A DNA stretch of 64,000 nt from Microtetraspora malaysiensis. Its GTDB lineage: Bacteria; Actinomycetota; Actinomycetes; Streptosporangiales; Streptosporangiaceae. Both the position numbers and the translations under genes were made by a program. This document shows positions 16,576-24,793 of the stretch, one piece after another. The DNA is taken from assembly GCF_001528665.1 (NCBI RefSeq), contig NZ_BBYJ01000029.1, positions 50,121-114,120 on the forward strand. Direction: 5' to 3'. The notes under the pieces were generated by a model that had not been told where the DNA came from, did not search any database, and was given only the letters and a program-made list of their open reading frames with translations. Within the stretch, counting starts at the first letter, position 1, and each line of letters opens with the position of its first letter.

Positions 16576-18177
16576 TCAGGTGAGCGCGATCAGGTCCAGG
16601 TAGTCGTCGCTCCACAGGTCCTCGTCGGCGTCCGGGAGCAGCAGGACGCGCTCGGGGCGCAGCGCCCGGACGGCGCCCTCATCGTGGGTCACCATGACGA
16701 TCGCGCCCGGATAGGCGCCGACCGCCGCCAGAACCTCGTCCCGGGAAGCCGGGTCGAGGTTGTTGGTCGGCTCGTCCAGCAGCAGCACGTTCGCGCCGGA
16801 GTGGACCAGCCCGGCCAGGGCCAGCCGGGTCTTCTCACCGCCGGACAGGACCGCGGCCGGCTTGTCGGCGTCGTCCCCGCCGAACAGGAACGCGCCGAGC
16901 ACCCGGCGCGCCTCGCCGTCGCTCAGGTGCGGGGCCGCCGCCGCCAGGTTCTCCCGTACGGTCCGTGCCGTGTCGAGGGTGTCGTGCTCCTGGGCGAAGT
17001 AGCCGAGGCGCAGGCCGTGGCCGTGCACCACCCGCCCGCTGTCCGCCGTGTCGTGCCCGGCGAGAATCCGCAGCAGCGTCGTCTTGCCCGCGCCGTTCAG
17101 CCCGAGGATCACCAGGCGGGATCCGCGGTCCACGGCCAGGTCCACGCCGGTCAGGACGGGCCGCCCGCCGTACGCCTTGGCCAGGCTGATCGCGCCGAGC
17201 GGCGTCCGGCCGCAGGGGGCGGGCTCGGGCAGCCGGATGCGGGCCGTCTTCTCCGCGCGCCGGACCGGCTCCAGGGTGGCCAGCATCCGGTCGGCGCGGC
17301 GCGTCATGTTCTTCGCCGCGACGGCCGTCGCCACGTGCGCCCGCATCTTGTCCGCCTGCGCGTGCAGCGAGGCGGCCTTGCGCTCGGCGTTCGCCCGCTC
17401 GCGGGCCCGGCGGCGGTCGTCGGCGTCCCGCTGGGCGAGGTGGGCGGCCCAGCCGGTGTTGTACACGTCGATCGCGGCCCGGTGCGGGTCGAGGTGGAAG
17501 ACCCGGTTGACGACGTCCGCGAGCAGCCCCGTGTCGTGGCTGATCACCATCAGCCCGCCCCGGTGGTCGAGCAGGAAGGAACGCAGCCAGGCCACCGAGT
17601 CGGCGTCCAGGTGGTTGGTCGGCTCGTCGAGCAGCAGCGTCCCGTGATCGGCGAACAGGATCCTGGCCAGCTCGACCCGCCGCCGCTGGCCGCCGGAGAG
17701 GGTGCCGAGCGGCCGGTCGGTCACCCCCGGCGGCAGGCCGAGACCGGCGGCGACCCGGGCCGCCTCCGCCTCGGCCGCGTACCCGCCCCCGGCCTGGAAC
17801 CGGGCCTCCGCCCGGGCGTAGGCGTTCATCGCCCGCTCCTGCGCGGCCGGGTTCGTCGCCTCGGCCATCGCGGTCTCGGCGGCGCGCAGGGCGCGTACGG
17901 CCCGGTCCAGGCCGCGGGCGGACAGGATGCGGTCGGCGACGGTGATCGACGGGTCGGCCGCGCGTGAGTCCTGCGGCAGGTAGCCGACCGTCCCGGTAGG
18001 CAGGACGGTCCCGGCGGCCGGCCGGGCCTGCCCGGACAGGACGTTCATCAGAGTGGTCTTGCCGGCGCCGTTGCGGCCGACCAGGCCGATGCGGTCGCCG
18101 GGGGAGATGTGGAAGGAGATACCGGACAGCAGGAGGCGGGCGCCGACGCGCAGGTCGACACCGCGAACGGTGATCAT
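16576..18177 (-). CDS. ABC-F ATPase (antibiotic-resistance or translation-factor type)
   Basis: 533-residue protein with two ABC domains and no membrane segments. Domain 1: Walker A GRNGAGKTT, signature LSGGQRR, Walker B LLLDEPTNHLD. The charged inter-domain linker region (RARERANAERKAASLHAQADKM) is the ribosome-contacting arm. Domain 2: GLNGAGKTT, LSGGEKTR, LLLDEPTNNLD. ABC-F proteins act on the ribosome, and several in actinomycetes protect it from macrolide, lincosamide or pleuromutilin-type drugs. The frame is open for 40 codons upstream, but ATG 18177 (MITVRGVDL) fits the family N-terminus and follows CGGAG. A tiny leader ORF and a hairpin precede it, which favours an antibiotic-induced resistance gene. 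Confidence 0.9.
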   Translation of the reverse strand: MITVRGVDLRVGARLLLSGISFHISPGDRIGLVGRNGAGKTTLMNVLSGQARPAAGTVLPTGTVGYLPQDSRAADPSITVADRILSARGLDRAVRALRAAETAMAEATNPAAQERAMNAYARAEARFQAGGGYAAEAEAARVAAGLGLPPGVTDRPLGTLSGGQRRRVELARILFADHGTLLLDEPTNHLDADSVAWLRSFLLDHRGGLMVISHDTGLLADVVNRVFHLDPHRAAIDVYNTGWAAHLAQRDADDRRRARERANAERKAASLHAQADKMRAHVATAVAAKNMTRRADRMLATLEPVRRAEKTARIRLPEPAPCGRTPLGAISLAKAYGGRPVLTGVDLAVDRGSRLVILGLNGAGKTTLLRILAGHDTADSGRVVHGHGLRLGYFAQEHDTLDTARTVRENLAAAAPHLSDGEARRVLGAFLFGGDDADKPAAVLSGGEKTRLALAGLVHSGANVLLLDEPTNNLDPASRDEVLAAVGAYPGAIVMVTHDEGAVRALRPERVLLLPDADEDLWSDDYLDLIALT

Positions 18178-18195
18178 TGGATGACGCTCCGGAAC

Positions 18196-18238
18196 AGATC
18201 GAGGACACACGGGTGGCGTGGAAGCGGGTCCTCGATCT
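18196..18238 (-). promoter_or_regulatory. Attenuator-like hairpin before the ABC-F gene
   Basis: Perfect 11-bp inverted repeat: AGATCGAGGAC (18196-18206) and GTCCTCGATCT (18228-18238) with a 21-nt loop, ending 18 nt before the ABC-F ATG. In the transcript the first arm begins inside the stop codon of the leader ORF, so a ribosome stalled on the leader would cover it. There is no T-run, so control could be translational or a GC-rich transcriptional stop. Confidence 0.6.
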
Positions 18239-18260
18239 AGGAAATGCGGGGCGTCGACAT
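18237..18260 (-). CDS. Seven-residue leader peptide MSTPRIS upstream of the ABC-F gene
   Basis: ATG at 18260 to TAG at 18237-18239, encoding MSTPRIS. A TANNNT-type -10 box (TACCCT) ends 7 nt before the ATG, the spacing of leaderless actinobacterial transcripts, and no Shine-Dalgarno is visible. The stop codon overlaps the first arm of the 11-bp hairpin. Leader peptides of this kind sense ribosome-stalling antibiotics before ABC-F genes. The function here is inferred from layout. Confidence 0.5.
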   Translation of the reverse strand: MSTPRIS

Positions 18261-18301
18261 GGCGGACAGGGTAACCCGGGCCGTCCGCCGACCGCATCCG
18301 A

Positions 18302-19363
18302 TTATCCGGCCGTCACATCGGCGGCAGGCTCACCGGCGGTGGAGCGGCGGTGGAGCGGCGGTGGGAAGAACGTGCCGTTCGACGGCGCGCGGCGCTCGTG
18401 GGAGATCTCGTCGAGGCGGGACCGGGCCTCCTGGGGAAGCGCGCGGTCGAGGGAGGCGAGCGCGGCGGTGAGCTGGTCGGCGGAGCGCGGACCGAGGACG
18501 ACCGACGTGACGCCGGGCCGCCCGGCCACCCAGGCCAGGGCCACGTCGGCGGGCGTGGCGCCCAGGCCGGCGGCGACCGCGGCGACCTCCTCGGCGATGT
18601 CCAGGTGCCGGGACGTGAGCAGCGATTCCGCCCACCCGCGGGAACCGGGTGCGGAGGAGGTCAGTAGACGACCCATCCGGCTGTCCGGGTCGGGCTGGGC
18701 GTCCCTGCGGTAGCGGCCGCTGAGCAGGCCGCCGCCGAGCGTGCCGTACGCGATCGTGCCGAGCCCGAGCTGGTGGCAGACGTCCAGGATCTCCTCCTCG
18801 ATCACCCGTACCAGCAGTGAGTACTGCGGCTGCAGGCTGACGAATGGCGTGCCGCCCACCCGCTCGGCCGCCCACTGGGCCCGCACGATCTGGGCGGCGG
18901 TGAAGTTCGAGCAGCCCAGGTAGCGGACCTTGCCGGCGCGCACGAAGTCGTGCAGCGTGGCCATGGTCTCCTCGATCGGCGTGCCTTCGTCCCACAGGTG
19001 GCACTGGTACAGGTCCACATAGTCGGTGCCGAGCCGGCGCAGGCTGGCGTCCAGCGCGGCGGTGAGCCGGCGGCGCGACAGGCCGCGCGGCTCGTGGTCG
19101 GTGGGCATCGCGCCCTTGGTGGCCAGCACGACCGCGTCGCGGCGCCCCTTGACGGCCCGGCCCACGATCTCCTCGGTCTCGCCCCGGTGGTAGAGGTCGG
19201 CGGTGTCGATGAGCGTGCCGCCCGCGTCCAGGAAGGCGTCGACGATGCGGCGGGCCTCGGCCTCGCCGGTGGCGGCCAGGCCGTTCGCGGTGCCGAAGTT
19301 CATGGTGCCCAGGCAGGCGCGCGAGACGCGCAGTCCGGAGCGACCCAAGTTCCGGTATTCCAC
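18302..19363 (-). CDS. Aldo/keto reductase (YajO/voltage-channel beta-like class)
   Basis: 353-residue NADPH-dependent oxidoreductase with a TIM-barrel fold. It shows GTMNFGTANG, the catalytic Asp/Tyr in LIDTADLYHRGETEEIVGRA, the Lys in VVLATKGAM, the His in VDLYQCHLWDEGTPIEETM and SNFTAAQI. I chose GTG 19363 (VEYRNLGRSGLRVS) because AGGAGG lies 6 nt upstream. It diverges from a TetR-type regulator across a promoter with two copies of a palindrome, so it is very likely TetR-repressed. The substrate is unknown. Confidence 0.9.
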   Translation of the reverse strand: MEYRNLGRSGLRVSRACLGTMNFGTANGLAATGEAEARRIVDAFLDAGGTLIDTADLYHRGETEEIVGRAVKGRRDAVVLATKGAMPTDHEPRGLSRRRLTAALDASLRRLGTDYVDLYQCHLWDEGTPIEETMATLHDFVRAGKVRYLGCSNFTAAQIVRAQWAAERVGGTPFVSLQPQYSLLVRVIEEEILDVCHQLGLGTIAYGTLGGGLLSGRYRRDAQPDPDSRMGRLLTSSAPGSRGWAESLLTSRHLDIAEEVAAVAAGLGATPADVALAWVAGRPGVTSVVLGPRSADQLTAALASLDRALPQEARSRLDEISHERRAPSNGTFFPPPLHRRSTAGEPAADVTAG

Positions 19364-19380
19364 AGTGAACCTCCTAGAAT

Positions 19381-19396
19381 CGGAACGCGTGTTCCG
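19381..19396. promoter_or_regulatory. TetR operator copy 1
   Basis: CGGAACGCGTGTTCCG, a 16-bp palindrome with one mismatch pair, 17 nt from the aldo/keto reductase GTG. It shares its sequence with a perfect copy centred 29 bp away. Confidence 0.65.
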
Positions 19397-19409
19397 GGTG
19401 GGCGCGTTA

Positions 19410-19425
19410 CGGAACACGTGTTCCG
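19410..19425. promoter_or_regulatory. TetR operator copy 2
   Basis: CGGAACACGTGTTCCG, a perfect 16-bp palindrome 22 nt before the tetR-type ATG. Two copies in a divergent promoter fit cooperative repression of both genes. Confidence 0.7.
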
Positions 19426-19447
19426 GTTGTCAACGAGGAGGAGCGGC

Positions 19448-19987
19448 ATGCGCGCGGACGCCCAGCGCAACAGGGCCCGAGTGCTGGAGGCGGCCGAAGA
19501 GGTGCTGGCCCGCGACGGCCTGGCCGCGTCGATGCGCGCCGTCGCCGAGCTCGCCGGGGTCGGTGTGGGCACGATCTACCGGCAGTTCCCCACCAAAGAA
19601 GCCCTCTACCAGGCGATCGTGGCCGACCGGACGCGGCGGCTGGCCGAGCGGGCGGCCGAGCTGGCCGAGGGCGGCGACCCCGGCCGGGCGTTCTTCACGT
19701 TCTTCGCCATGATCGTGGAGCACGCGACGACCAAGAAGGTGTTCGTGGACGCGCTCAGCGCCGCCGGCGTGGATCCCAAAGCCGGGTCCCCCGACCTACG
19801 CGGGCCGATCGAGACGCTGCTGGTCCGGGCACAGCACGCCGGCGCGGTGCGGCCGGACGTGGGCATGCCGGAGCTGCTCGCACTGCTCAGCGCGGCCTGC
19901 CTGGCCGCCCAGCAGCAAGGCTGGGACCCCGGACTGCGCGACCGCGCGCTCGCCGTGGTCTTCGACGGGCTACGGACCCAGCCGTAG
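19448..19987 (+). CDS. TetR-family transcriptional regulator
   Basis: 179-residue repressor. The N-terminal helix-turn-helix is MRADAQRNRARVLEAAEEVL...MRAVAELAGVGVGTIYRQFPTKEALYQAI; the C-terminal helical ligand domain resembles TetR_C-type SACE_7040 regulators. ATG 19448 follows GAGGAGGAGC. It is divergent from the aldo/keto reductase, with two CGGAAC...GTTCCG operators between them, so it most likely represses itself and that gene. Confidence 0.93.
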   Translation: MRADAQRNRARVLEAAEEVLARDGLAASMRAVAELAGVGVGTIYRQFPTKEALYQAIVADRTRRLAERAAELAEGGDPGRAFFTFFAMIVEHATTKKVFVDALSAAGVDPKAGSPDLRGPIETLLVRAQHAGAVRPDVGMPELLALLSAACLAAQQQGWDPGLRDRALAVVFDGLRTQP

Positions 19988-20045
19988 ACTTGGAGTCTGG
20001 CTTCACTCAGGCCGGCCGCTGACGCGCCCCTGAAAGGAAATCGCT

Positions 20046-21056
20046 GTGAAGCTCGATCAGATCCTTCCCGGACGCATCGGATACGGTTCGGCGCCGCTGG
20101 GGAACATGTTCCGGTCCGTTCCGGACGACGAGGCGACCGCCACGCTGAACGCCGCCTGGGATCACGGCATCCGCTACTACGACACGGCCCCGCTCTACGG
20201 CGCCGGCCTCTCCGAGATCCGGCTCGGTGGACTCCTGTCCCAGAAGCCGCGGGACTCGTTCGTGCTCTCCACCAAGGTCGGCCGCGTCATCCTGGACGAG
20301 GTCGAAAGCGGGTCCCGCGACCTCGGAGAGAAGGGCAACCTGTTCGAGCACGGGCGCCCCAACACGATCGTCCACGAATGGACGGCCGAGGCCACAGAGC
20401 GCTCCATCGAGGGCAGTCTCGAGCGGCTGGGGGTCGACCGTCTGGACATTCTGTGGGTGCATGACATCGCCCAGGACTTCCACGGCGACGTCTGGCTGCA
20501 GAAGTTCGAAGAGGCCCGCACGGGCGCCTTCCGGGTGCTGTCCAGGCTGCGTGACGAAGGGGTCATCAAGGCCTGGGGGCTGGGCGTCAACCGCACCGAG
20601 CCGATCGAGCTCACGCTCGCCCTGGACGAGCCGCGGCCCGACGGGTTCCTGCTGGCCGGCCGGTACACGCTGCTCGACCACGAGCACGCCCTGCAGCGGC
20701 TGCTGCCCATGGCCGAAGAGCAGGGCGTCGGCATGGTCGTCGGCGGTCCCTACAGCTCCGGCGTCCTCGCCGGCGGTACCCACTTCGAGTACCAGGACGC
20801 GCCGCCGGAGATCGTGGAGAAGGTCCGGCGGCTCAAGCAGCTCACCGACGAGTACGGCGTGAGCATCAAGGCCGCGGCTCTCCAGTTCTCCCTCGCCCAC
20901 CCCGTCTCCACGGCGGTCGTCGCGGGCGCCACCAAGCCCGGCCGCATCGCCGAAGACCTTGCCGCTCTCGACGAGGAGATCCCCGCCGGCTTCTGGACCG
21001 CCCTGCGCGCCTCCGGCCTGGTCAGCCCGCTGGCGCCCCTGCCCGGCGGAGCGTAG
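20046..21056 (+). CDS. Aldo/keto reductase (aldose/fucose dehydrogenase-like)
   Basis: 336-residue reductase of a second AKR class (D-threo-aldose 1-dehydrogenase-like). It shows IGYGSAPLGNMF at the N-terminus, the catalytic YYDTAPLYGAGLSEIRLG, FVLSTKVGR, LDILWVHDIAQDFHGD and the C-terminal cofactor region AVVAGATKPGRIAEDL. GTG 20046 follows AAAGGA. It lies 58 bp after the TetR gene on the same strand. Probable role: oxidation of a free sugar to its lactone; the substrate is unknown. Confidence 0.88.
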   Translation: MKLDQILPGRIGYGSAPLGNMFRSVPDDEATATLNAAWDHGIRYYDTAPLYGAGLSEIRLGGLLSQKPRDSFVLSTKVGRVILDEVESGSRDLGEKGNLFEHGRPNTIVHEWTAEATERSIEGSLERLGVDRLDILWVHDIAQDFHGDVWLQKFEEARTGAFRVLSRLRDEGVIKAWGLGVNRTEPIELTLALDEPRPDGFLLAGRYTLLDHEHALQRLLPMAEEQGVGMVVGGPYSSGVLAGGTHFEYQDAPPEIVEKVRRLKQLTDEYGVSIKAAALQFSLAHPVSTAVVAGATKPGRIAEDLAALDEEIPAGFWTALRASGLVSPLAPLPGGA

Positions 21057-21378
21057 GCCCCGCTGCCCGTTCGTGTCCCGCACCTCTGGGCGGGCCGCCC
21101 GGGGATTGACGTGGCCCTCCGGCCGGGGACAGTACGGGCCGATCTGCGTACCGACGTACCCAACTGCGAGGATTGCGTACGTGTCCCCCGACGAGCCGGC
21201 ATCGCCCCCGGCACGAGCCCTCCAGCGCGCGAGCGACGCCCCCGTCCCGGATCGTGGGAGCGGCGATCGACCCCCGATACGCACGATCGATGCCCGCGTC
21301 GCCGGTCGCACGGGCGGCAGGGCCGCGAAACTCGCGAGCGGCGGCCGAGTCGCCGGCACGCCGCATGACGGGTCGGCC

Positions 21379-21939
21379 GTGGACCGGATCTCCGACGACG
21401 AGCGGCTGACCGTGCTCGCCCTCGCGGCCCGCGCGGGCGCTCCCGCGGACGTCGAGGCGTTCACCCGCGCCGTCTATCCCGATGTGCTGCGGTTCCTCGT
21501 CTACCTGACCGACGCCCAGTCGGCGGAGGACCTCACGCAGGAGACGTTCGTGCGGGTCCTCGGCAGCCTTCCCCGGTTCGCCGGACGAGCCTCCGCCCGA
21601 ACCTGGCTGCGCGCCATCGCCCGCCGGGTCGTCGTCGACCGGATCCGCTCGGCCGCCGCCCGGCCCGTGATCGCCGACGTGCCCGACTGGCGGGCCGTGG
21701 CGGAACGGTCCCAGCCGGGCGGGTTGCCCGCCCCGGACGACACGGTGGCGCTGGACGCGCTCCTCACCGAGGTGCCGCGCGATCGCCGCGACGCGTTCGT
21801 GCTCACGCAGATCATGGGCCTGCCGTACGCCGAGGCGGCGGAGCTGATGGGGTGCCCGGTCGGCACGGTGCGTTCCCGGGTGGCGCGGGCCCGCGGCCAG
21901 CTCGCCATGTCGCTGCTCGACGCCGAACAGGCCGCCTGA
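21379..21939 (+). CDS. ECF RNA polymerase sigma factor, SigC-like
   Basis: 186-residue ECF sigma factor. Region 2 is ADVEAFTRAVYPDVLRFLVYL...DLTQETFVRVLGSLPRF, with SARTWLRAIARRVVVDRIR; region 4 is DRRDAFVLTQIMGLPYAEAAELMGCPVGTVRSRVARAR. It resembles the mycobacterial SigC group, which has no adjacent anti-sigma gene, and none is seen here either. I chose GTG 21379 (VDRISDDERLTV) by family length. An in-frame GTG at 21181, preceded by GAGGA, would add 66 low-complexity residues. Confidence 0.88.
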   Translation: MDRISDDERLTVLALAARAGAPADVEAFTRAVYPDVLRFLVYLTDAQSAEDLTQETFVRVLGSLPRFAGRASARTWLRAIARRVVVDRIRSAAARPVIADVPDWRAVAERSQPGGLPAPDDTVALDALLTEVPRDRRDAFVLTQIMGLPYAEAAELMGCPVGTVRSRVARARGQLAMSLLDAEQAA

Positions 21940-21950
21940 CCGGGGCGGCG

Positions 21951-21983
21951 GGACGCCGGGCCGGAGTCTCCGGCCCGGCGTCC
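21951..21983. terminator. Bidirectional terminator hairpin
   Basis: Perfect 15-bp stem GGACGCCGGGCCGGA / TCCGGCCCGGCGTCC with a 3-nt loop, between the convergent sigma factor and P450 genes. Confidence 0.75.
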
Positions 21984-22021
21984 TCACCTCACGGCGCGAT
22001 GCGGGGGTGAAACCGGGATGG

Positions 22022-23200
22022 TCACCACTCCACGGGCAGAGCCTCCAGCCCGTACACGATCGCGATCTTCCGGAACTCCACCTCTTCGGCCGGTACGGCG
22101 AGGCGCAGCTCGGGGAAGCGTCGCAGCAGCGCCGGGTAGGCGATGCGCATCTCCATCCGCGCGAGCGGCGCGCCCACGCAGCGGTGGATGCCGTGCCCGA
22201 ACGCGAGGTGCGACGAGGCGTCGCGCTCCGGGACGACGGTCTCCGTGTCCGGTCCGAGCTGCGGGTCGCGGTTGGCGGCGGCCAGCGAGCAGAGGACCAT
22301 CTGGCCCTTCGCGATCGGCTGCCCGGCCAGGACGAGGTCCTCGCGGGCGAAGCGCGGGAAGGCGACCTGCACCACGGTCATGTAGCGCAGCAGCTCCTCC
22401 ACCACACGGCCGACCTGCTCCTCGTCGCCGTCCCGGACGAGCGCGAGGTGCTCGGGGTGCTGCAGCAGCCACAGGGTGCCCAGGGCGAGCATGCTCGTGC
22501 TGGTGTCGTGGCCACCGGTCAGCAACCCGTCGGAGAGGCTGGCCAGCTCCTCGTCGCTGATGTCGTCGCCGTGGTCGCGGATCAGCATGCCGAGCAGGCC
22601 GTCACCGGGGTTCTCACGCTCGCGTGCGACCAGCTTCCGCAGGTACGTCATCGAGTCGTTGATCGCCTGCAACGACGCCTCGGGGCCGGCCGAGAAGTCG
22701 AACCGGCCGGTGCTGAGGCGCAGGAAGTCGGCCTGCTCCTCGTACGGCACGCCCAGCAGCTCGCACACCACGAGCGAGGGGATGGGCAGGGCGAAGGACT
22801 GGACCAGGTCGGCCGGGGTGCCGGCCTTCTCCATCGCGTCGAGGCGCTCGGTGACGATGGCCTCGATCCGGGGCTCCAGCCGGCGCAGCCGCCGTACGGT
22901 GAACTCGGGGGTCAGGAAGCGGCGCAGCCGGGTGTGCTCCGGCGGGTCGCGGAAGCCGAGCCCGCCCGGGTCGTCCTGCTGGGAACCGGCGGCGATGACG
23001 TTCCCGAAGTCGTTGCTGAACCTGTTGTGGTCGCCGAGTACGGCGCGCACGTCCTCATATCGGGTGACCAGCCACACCGTGGAGCCGTCCGGCATGGGCA
23101 GCGGATAGACCGGCTGCTCGGCCCGGATGCGGGCGAGCTCGGGCACCGGGTCCATCCCCTCTCGCATGAACTGCACGAGGGGAAATTCCGTCTCTGACAT
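22022..23200 (-). CDS. Cytochrome P450
   Basis: 392-residue bacterial class I P450. The heme-binding loop is FGHGIHRCVGAPLARMEM, with the thiolate Cys at about 341. The I-helix oxygen motif is LLTGGHDTSTS, the ExxR motif is ETVV...PERD-proximal (region of LRYMTVVQVAFPR), and the N-terminal part is MSETEFPLVQFMREGMDP. A GAGG site lies about 9 nt before ATG 23200. No ferredoxin or ferredoxin reductase gene is adjacent, so the electron donor is elsewhere. The substrate is unknown. Confidence 0.95.
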   Translation of the reverse strand: MSETEFPLVQFMREGMDPVPELARIRAEQPVYPLPMPDGSTVWLVTRYEDVRAVLGDHNRFSNDFGNVIAAGSQQDDPGGLGFRDPPEHTRLRRFLTPEFTVRRLRRLEPRIEAIVTERLDAMEKAGTPADLVQSFALPIPSLVVCELLGVPYEEQADFLRLSTGRFDFSAGPEASLQAINDSMTYLRKLVARERENPGDGLLGMLIRDHGDDISDEELASLSDGLLTGGHDTSTSMLALGTLWLLQHPEHLALVRDGDEEQVGRVVEELLRYMTVVQVAFPRFAREDLVLAGQPIAKGQMVLCSLAAANRDPQLGPDTETVVPERDASSHLAFGHGIHRCVGAPLARMEMRIAYPALLRRFPELRLAVPAEEVEFRKIAIVYGLEALPVEW

Positions 23201-23740
23201 CTATTCGGATCCTCATTGTTTCGCCCGGCGCCGGTGCGCGGGGAAGCGCGCCGACGCCGAGGTTGGTCCAAGGGCCGGCGGGCGCCGTGGCGACGGCCGG
23301 TGGCAGTCGTCCCCGCGGGATGTCGATGCCCTTCGCGTCCGACATCCGGCCGCTCCCTCCGCGCGACCGTCGCTGGTACGCCGACGATGAGAGCCCCCCA
23401 TAGAGACATGTCGTTCCAGCGCGCCGCGAAGTTCCCGACGAAAGCGGATTTGTTTAGATTTCTTCCAGAATCTCGGGATGTGTCCCGGTGCGCGGCATAA
23501 GCCGTAGGCGGACCCGGTTGTGGCCGAGCAAGCCCTCGCACAGCGAGGCACACCTCAGCCGGGCCTCCGTGACTCTGATGGCCAGCCGCCTGACCAGGAG
23601 AAACGCGAGGTCGTGGGCTCCCCGGCAGGGGGCGGCGGCGCGCGCCGCGTGGCTCGGGCCAGGAACGTTCGGCGTTCATGGGAGCCAAGGCCACGTCTGC
23701 CGGCGACGCATGGCTTGCCATCACATGGTGAAACTGATCC
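23201..23740. other. Intergenic region, no recognised gene
   Basis: 540 bp between the P450 and the rRNA methylase, containing divergent promoters. It is noticeably less GC-rich around 23440-23475 (GGATTTGTTTAGATTTC) than the surroundings. No frame has a convincing start, length or codon bias. It may contain old coding debris, but I cannot name any. Confidence 0.5.
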
Positions 23741-23746
23741 TATTCT
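23741..23746 (+). promoter_or_regulatory. -10 box of a leaderless promoter
   Basis: TATTCT ends 7 nt before the GTG start at 23754, and no Shine-Dalgarno is present. That is the usual arrangement of leaderless actinobacterial mRNAs. A possible -35 (TTGCCA, 23715-23720) is 20 nt upstream, a long spacer. Confidence 0.55.
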
Positions 23747-23753
23747 GTAGAGC

Positions 23754-24599
23754 GTGGTTGATCGGGGGCAATCGGCATCGGCGCAGTTGCGCATCACGCG
23801 GGCGAACGCGCGCTTCCAGCAGTGGCAGGCCCTGCTGGGCAACCGGACCAAGCGGCAGCGGGCCAAGGAGTTCCTGATCCAGGGCGTGCGCCCGATCAGC
23901 CTGGCGGTCGAGTTCGGCTGGCCGGTGCATGCGCTCCTCTACGACGCCGAGCGGCCGCTGTCGAGCTGGGCCACGCAGATGCTCAAGGTGGCCGGCGGCG
24001 AGCGGGTGGCCATGGCCCCCGACCTGCTGCGGGAGCTGGGCGGCAAAGACGAGGACGTGCCCGAGCTGGTGGCGGTGGTCGAGCTGCCGGACGATGAGCT
24101 GTCCCGCATCCACGTGGGGCCGTCTTTCCTGGGCGCGGTGTTCGACCGGCCGAACAACCCCGGCAACATCGGGACGATGGCACGTTCACTGGACGCATTC
24201 GGCGGCACGGGCCTGATCGTCACCGGGCACGCCGCCGACCCCTATGATCCTCGTTCGGTGCGGGCCTCCACCGGGTCGCTGCTGGCGCTGCCGGTGGTGC
24301 GGTCCCCCTCACACCGAGAGGTGCTCGCGTGGGTGGCACAGCTGCGCGCCCAAGGCCTGCCGCTCCTGGTGGTGGGCACCGACGAGAACGGCAGCTGCGA
24401 CGTCGCCGAACTGGACCTGACCGGCCCCACCCTGCTGGTCATCGGTAACGAGACCACCGGGCTGAGCGCGGGATGGCGGCAGGCGTGCGACACCATGGCG
24501 CGCATCCCGATGGCCGGCTCGGCCAGTTCCCTGAACGCCGCCAGCGCGGCGACCGTGACGTTGTACGAGGCCGCCCGCCAACGCCGCAGCGGGCGCTGA
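23754..24599 (+). CDS. aviRb: AviRb-like 23S rRNA 2'-O-ribose methyltransferase (SpoU/TrmH superfamily)
   Basis: 281 residues. The N-terminal substrate-binding part RNARFQQWQALLGNR-like (ANARFQQWQALLGNRTKRQR) and the knotted SPOUT domain with FDRPNNPGNIGTMARSLDAFG, VIGNETTGLSAGW and IPMAGSASSLNAASAATV resemble, from memory, AviRb of the avilamycin producer, which methylates U2479 of 23S rRNA and confers orthosomycin resistance. The start is GTG 23754, probably leaderless. It stands alone, with no antibiotic biosynthesis genes nearby. A general tRNA/rRNA methylase is the alternative, but the AviRb-like N-terminus argues against it. Confidence 0.82.
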   Translation: MVDRGQSASAQLRITRANARFQQWQALLGNRTKRQRAKEFLIQGVRPISLAVEFGWPVHALLYDAERPLSSWATQMLKVAGGERVAMAPDLLRELGGKDEDVPELVAVVELPDDELSRIHVGPSFLGAVFDRPNNPGNIGTMARSLDAFGGTGLIVTGHAADPYDPRSVRASTGSLLALPVVRSPSHREVLAWVAQLRAQGLPLLVVGTDENGSCDVAELDLTGPTLLVIGNETTGLSAGWRQACDTMARIPMAGSASSLNAASAATVTLYEAARQRRSGR

Positions 24600-24793
24600 G
24601 CCTGGCCCAACGCAATCTCGCCTTGCTGAGCCGGGCCGGGCCGACGGCCCGCCCCGCCGATCTCGAGGCGCGCGCCGCCGGCTTCGAGAAGCCGGCTCCG
24701 GACTCTCGCCGTGCCGACCCGACACGAGATCAAATGAGTCGATTCTTCATCATGTCCCGGGCAGACTTGGCGGCGACGTAAAGGAGAGCAACC

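Noticed and set aside
16576..18297. An ABC-F gene starting at the upstream in-frame ATG 18297
   Set aside because: The extra 40 residues have no family resemblance and would run through the leader ORF and hairpin; ATG 18177 fits known ABC-F N-termini.
20959..21378. A long N-terminal extension of the SigC-like sigma factor from far upstream
   Set aside because: The extension overlaps the aldo/keto reductase gene and is low-complexity; family members start near residue DDERLTV. The GTG at 21181 remains a weaker alternative.
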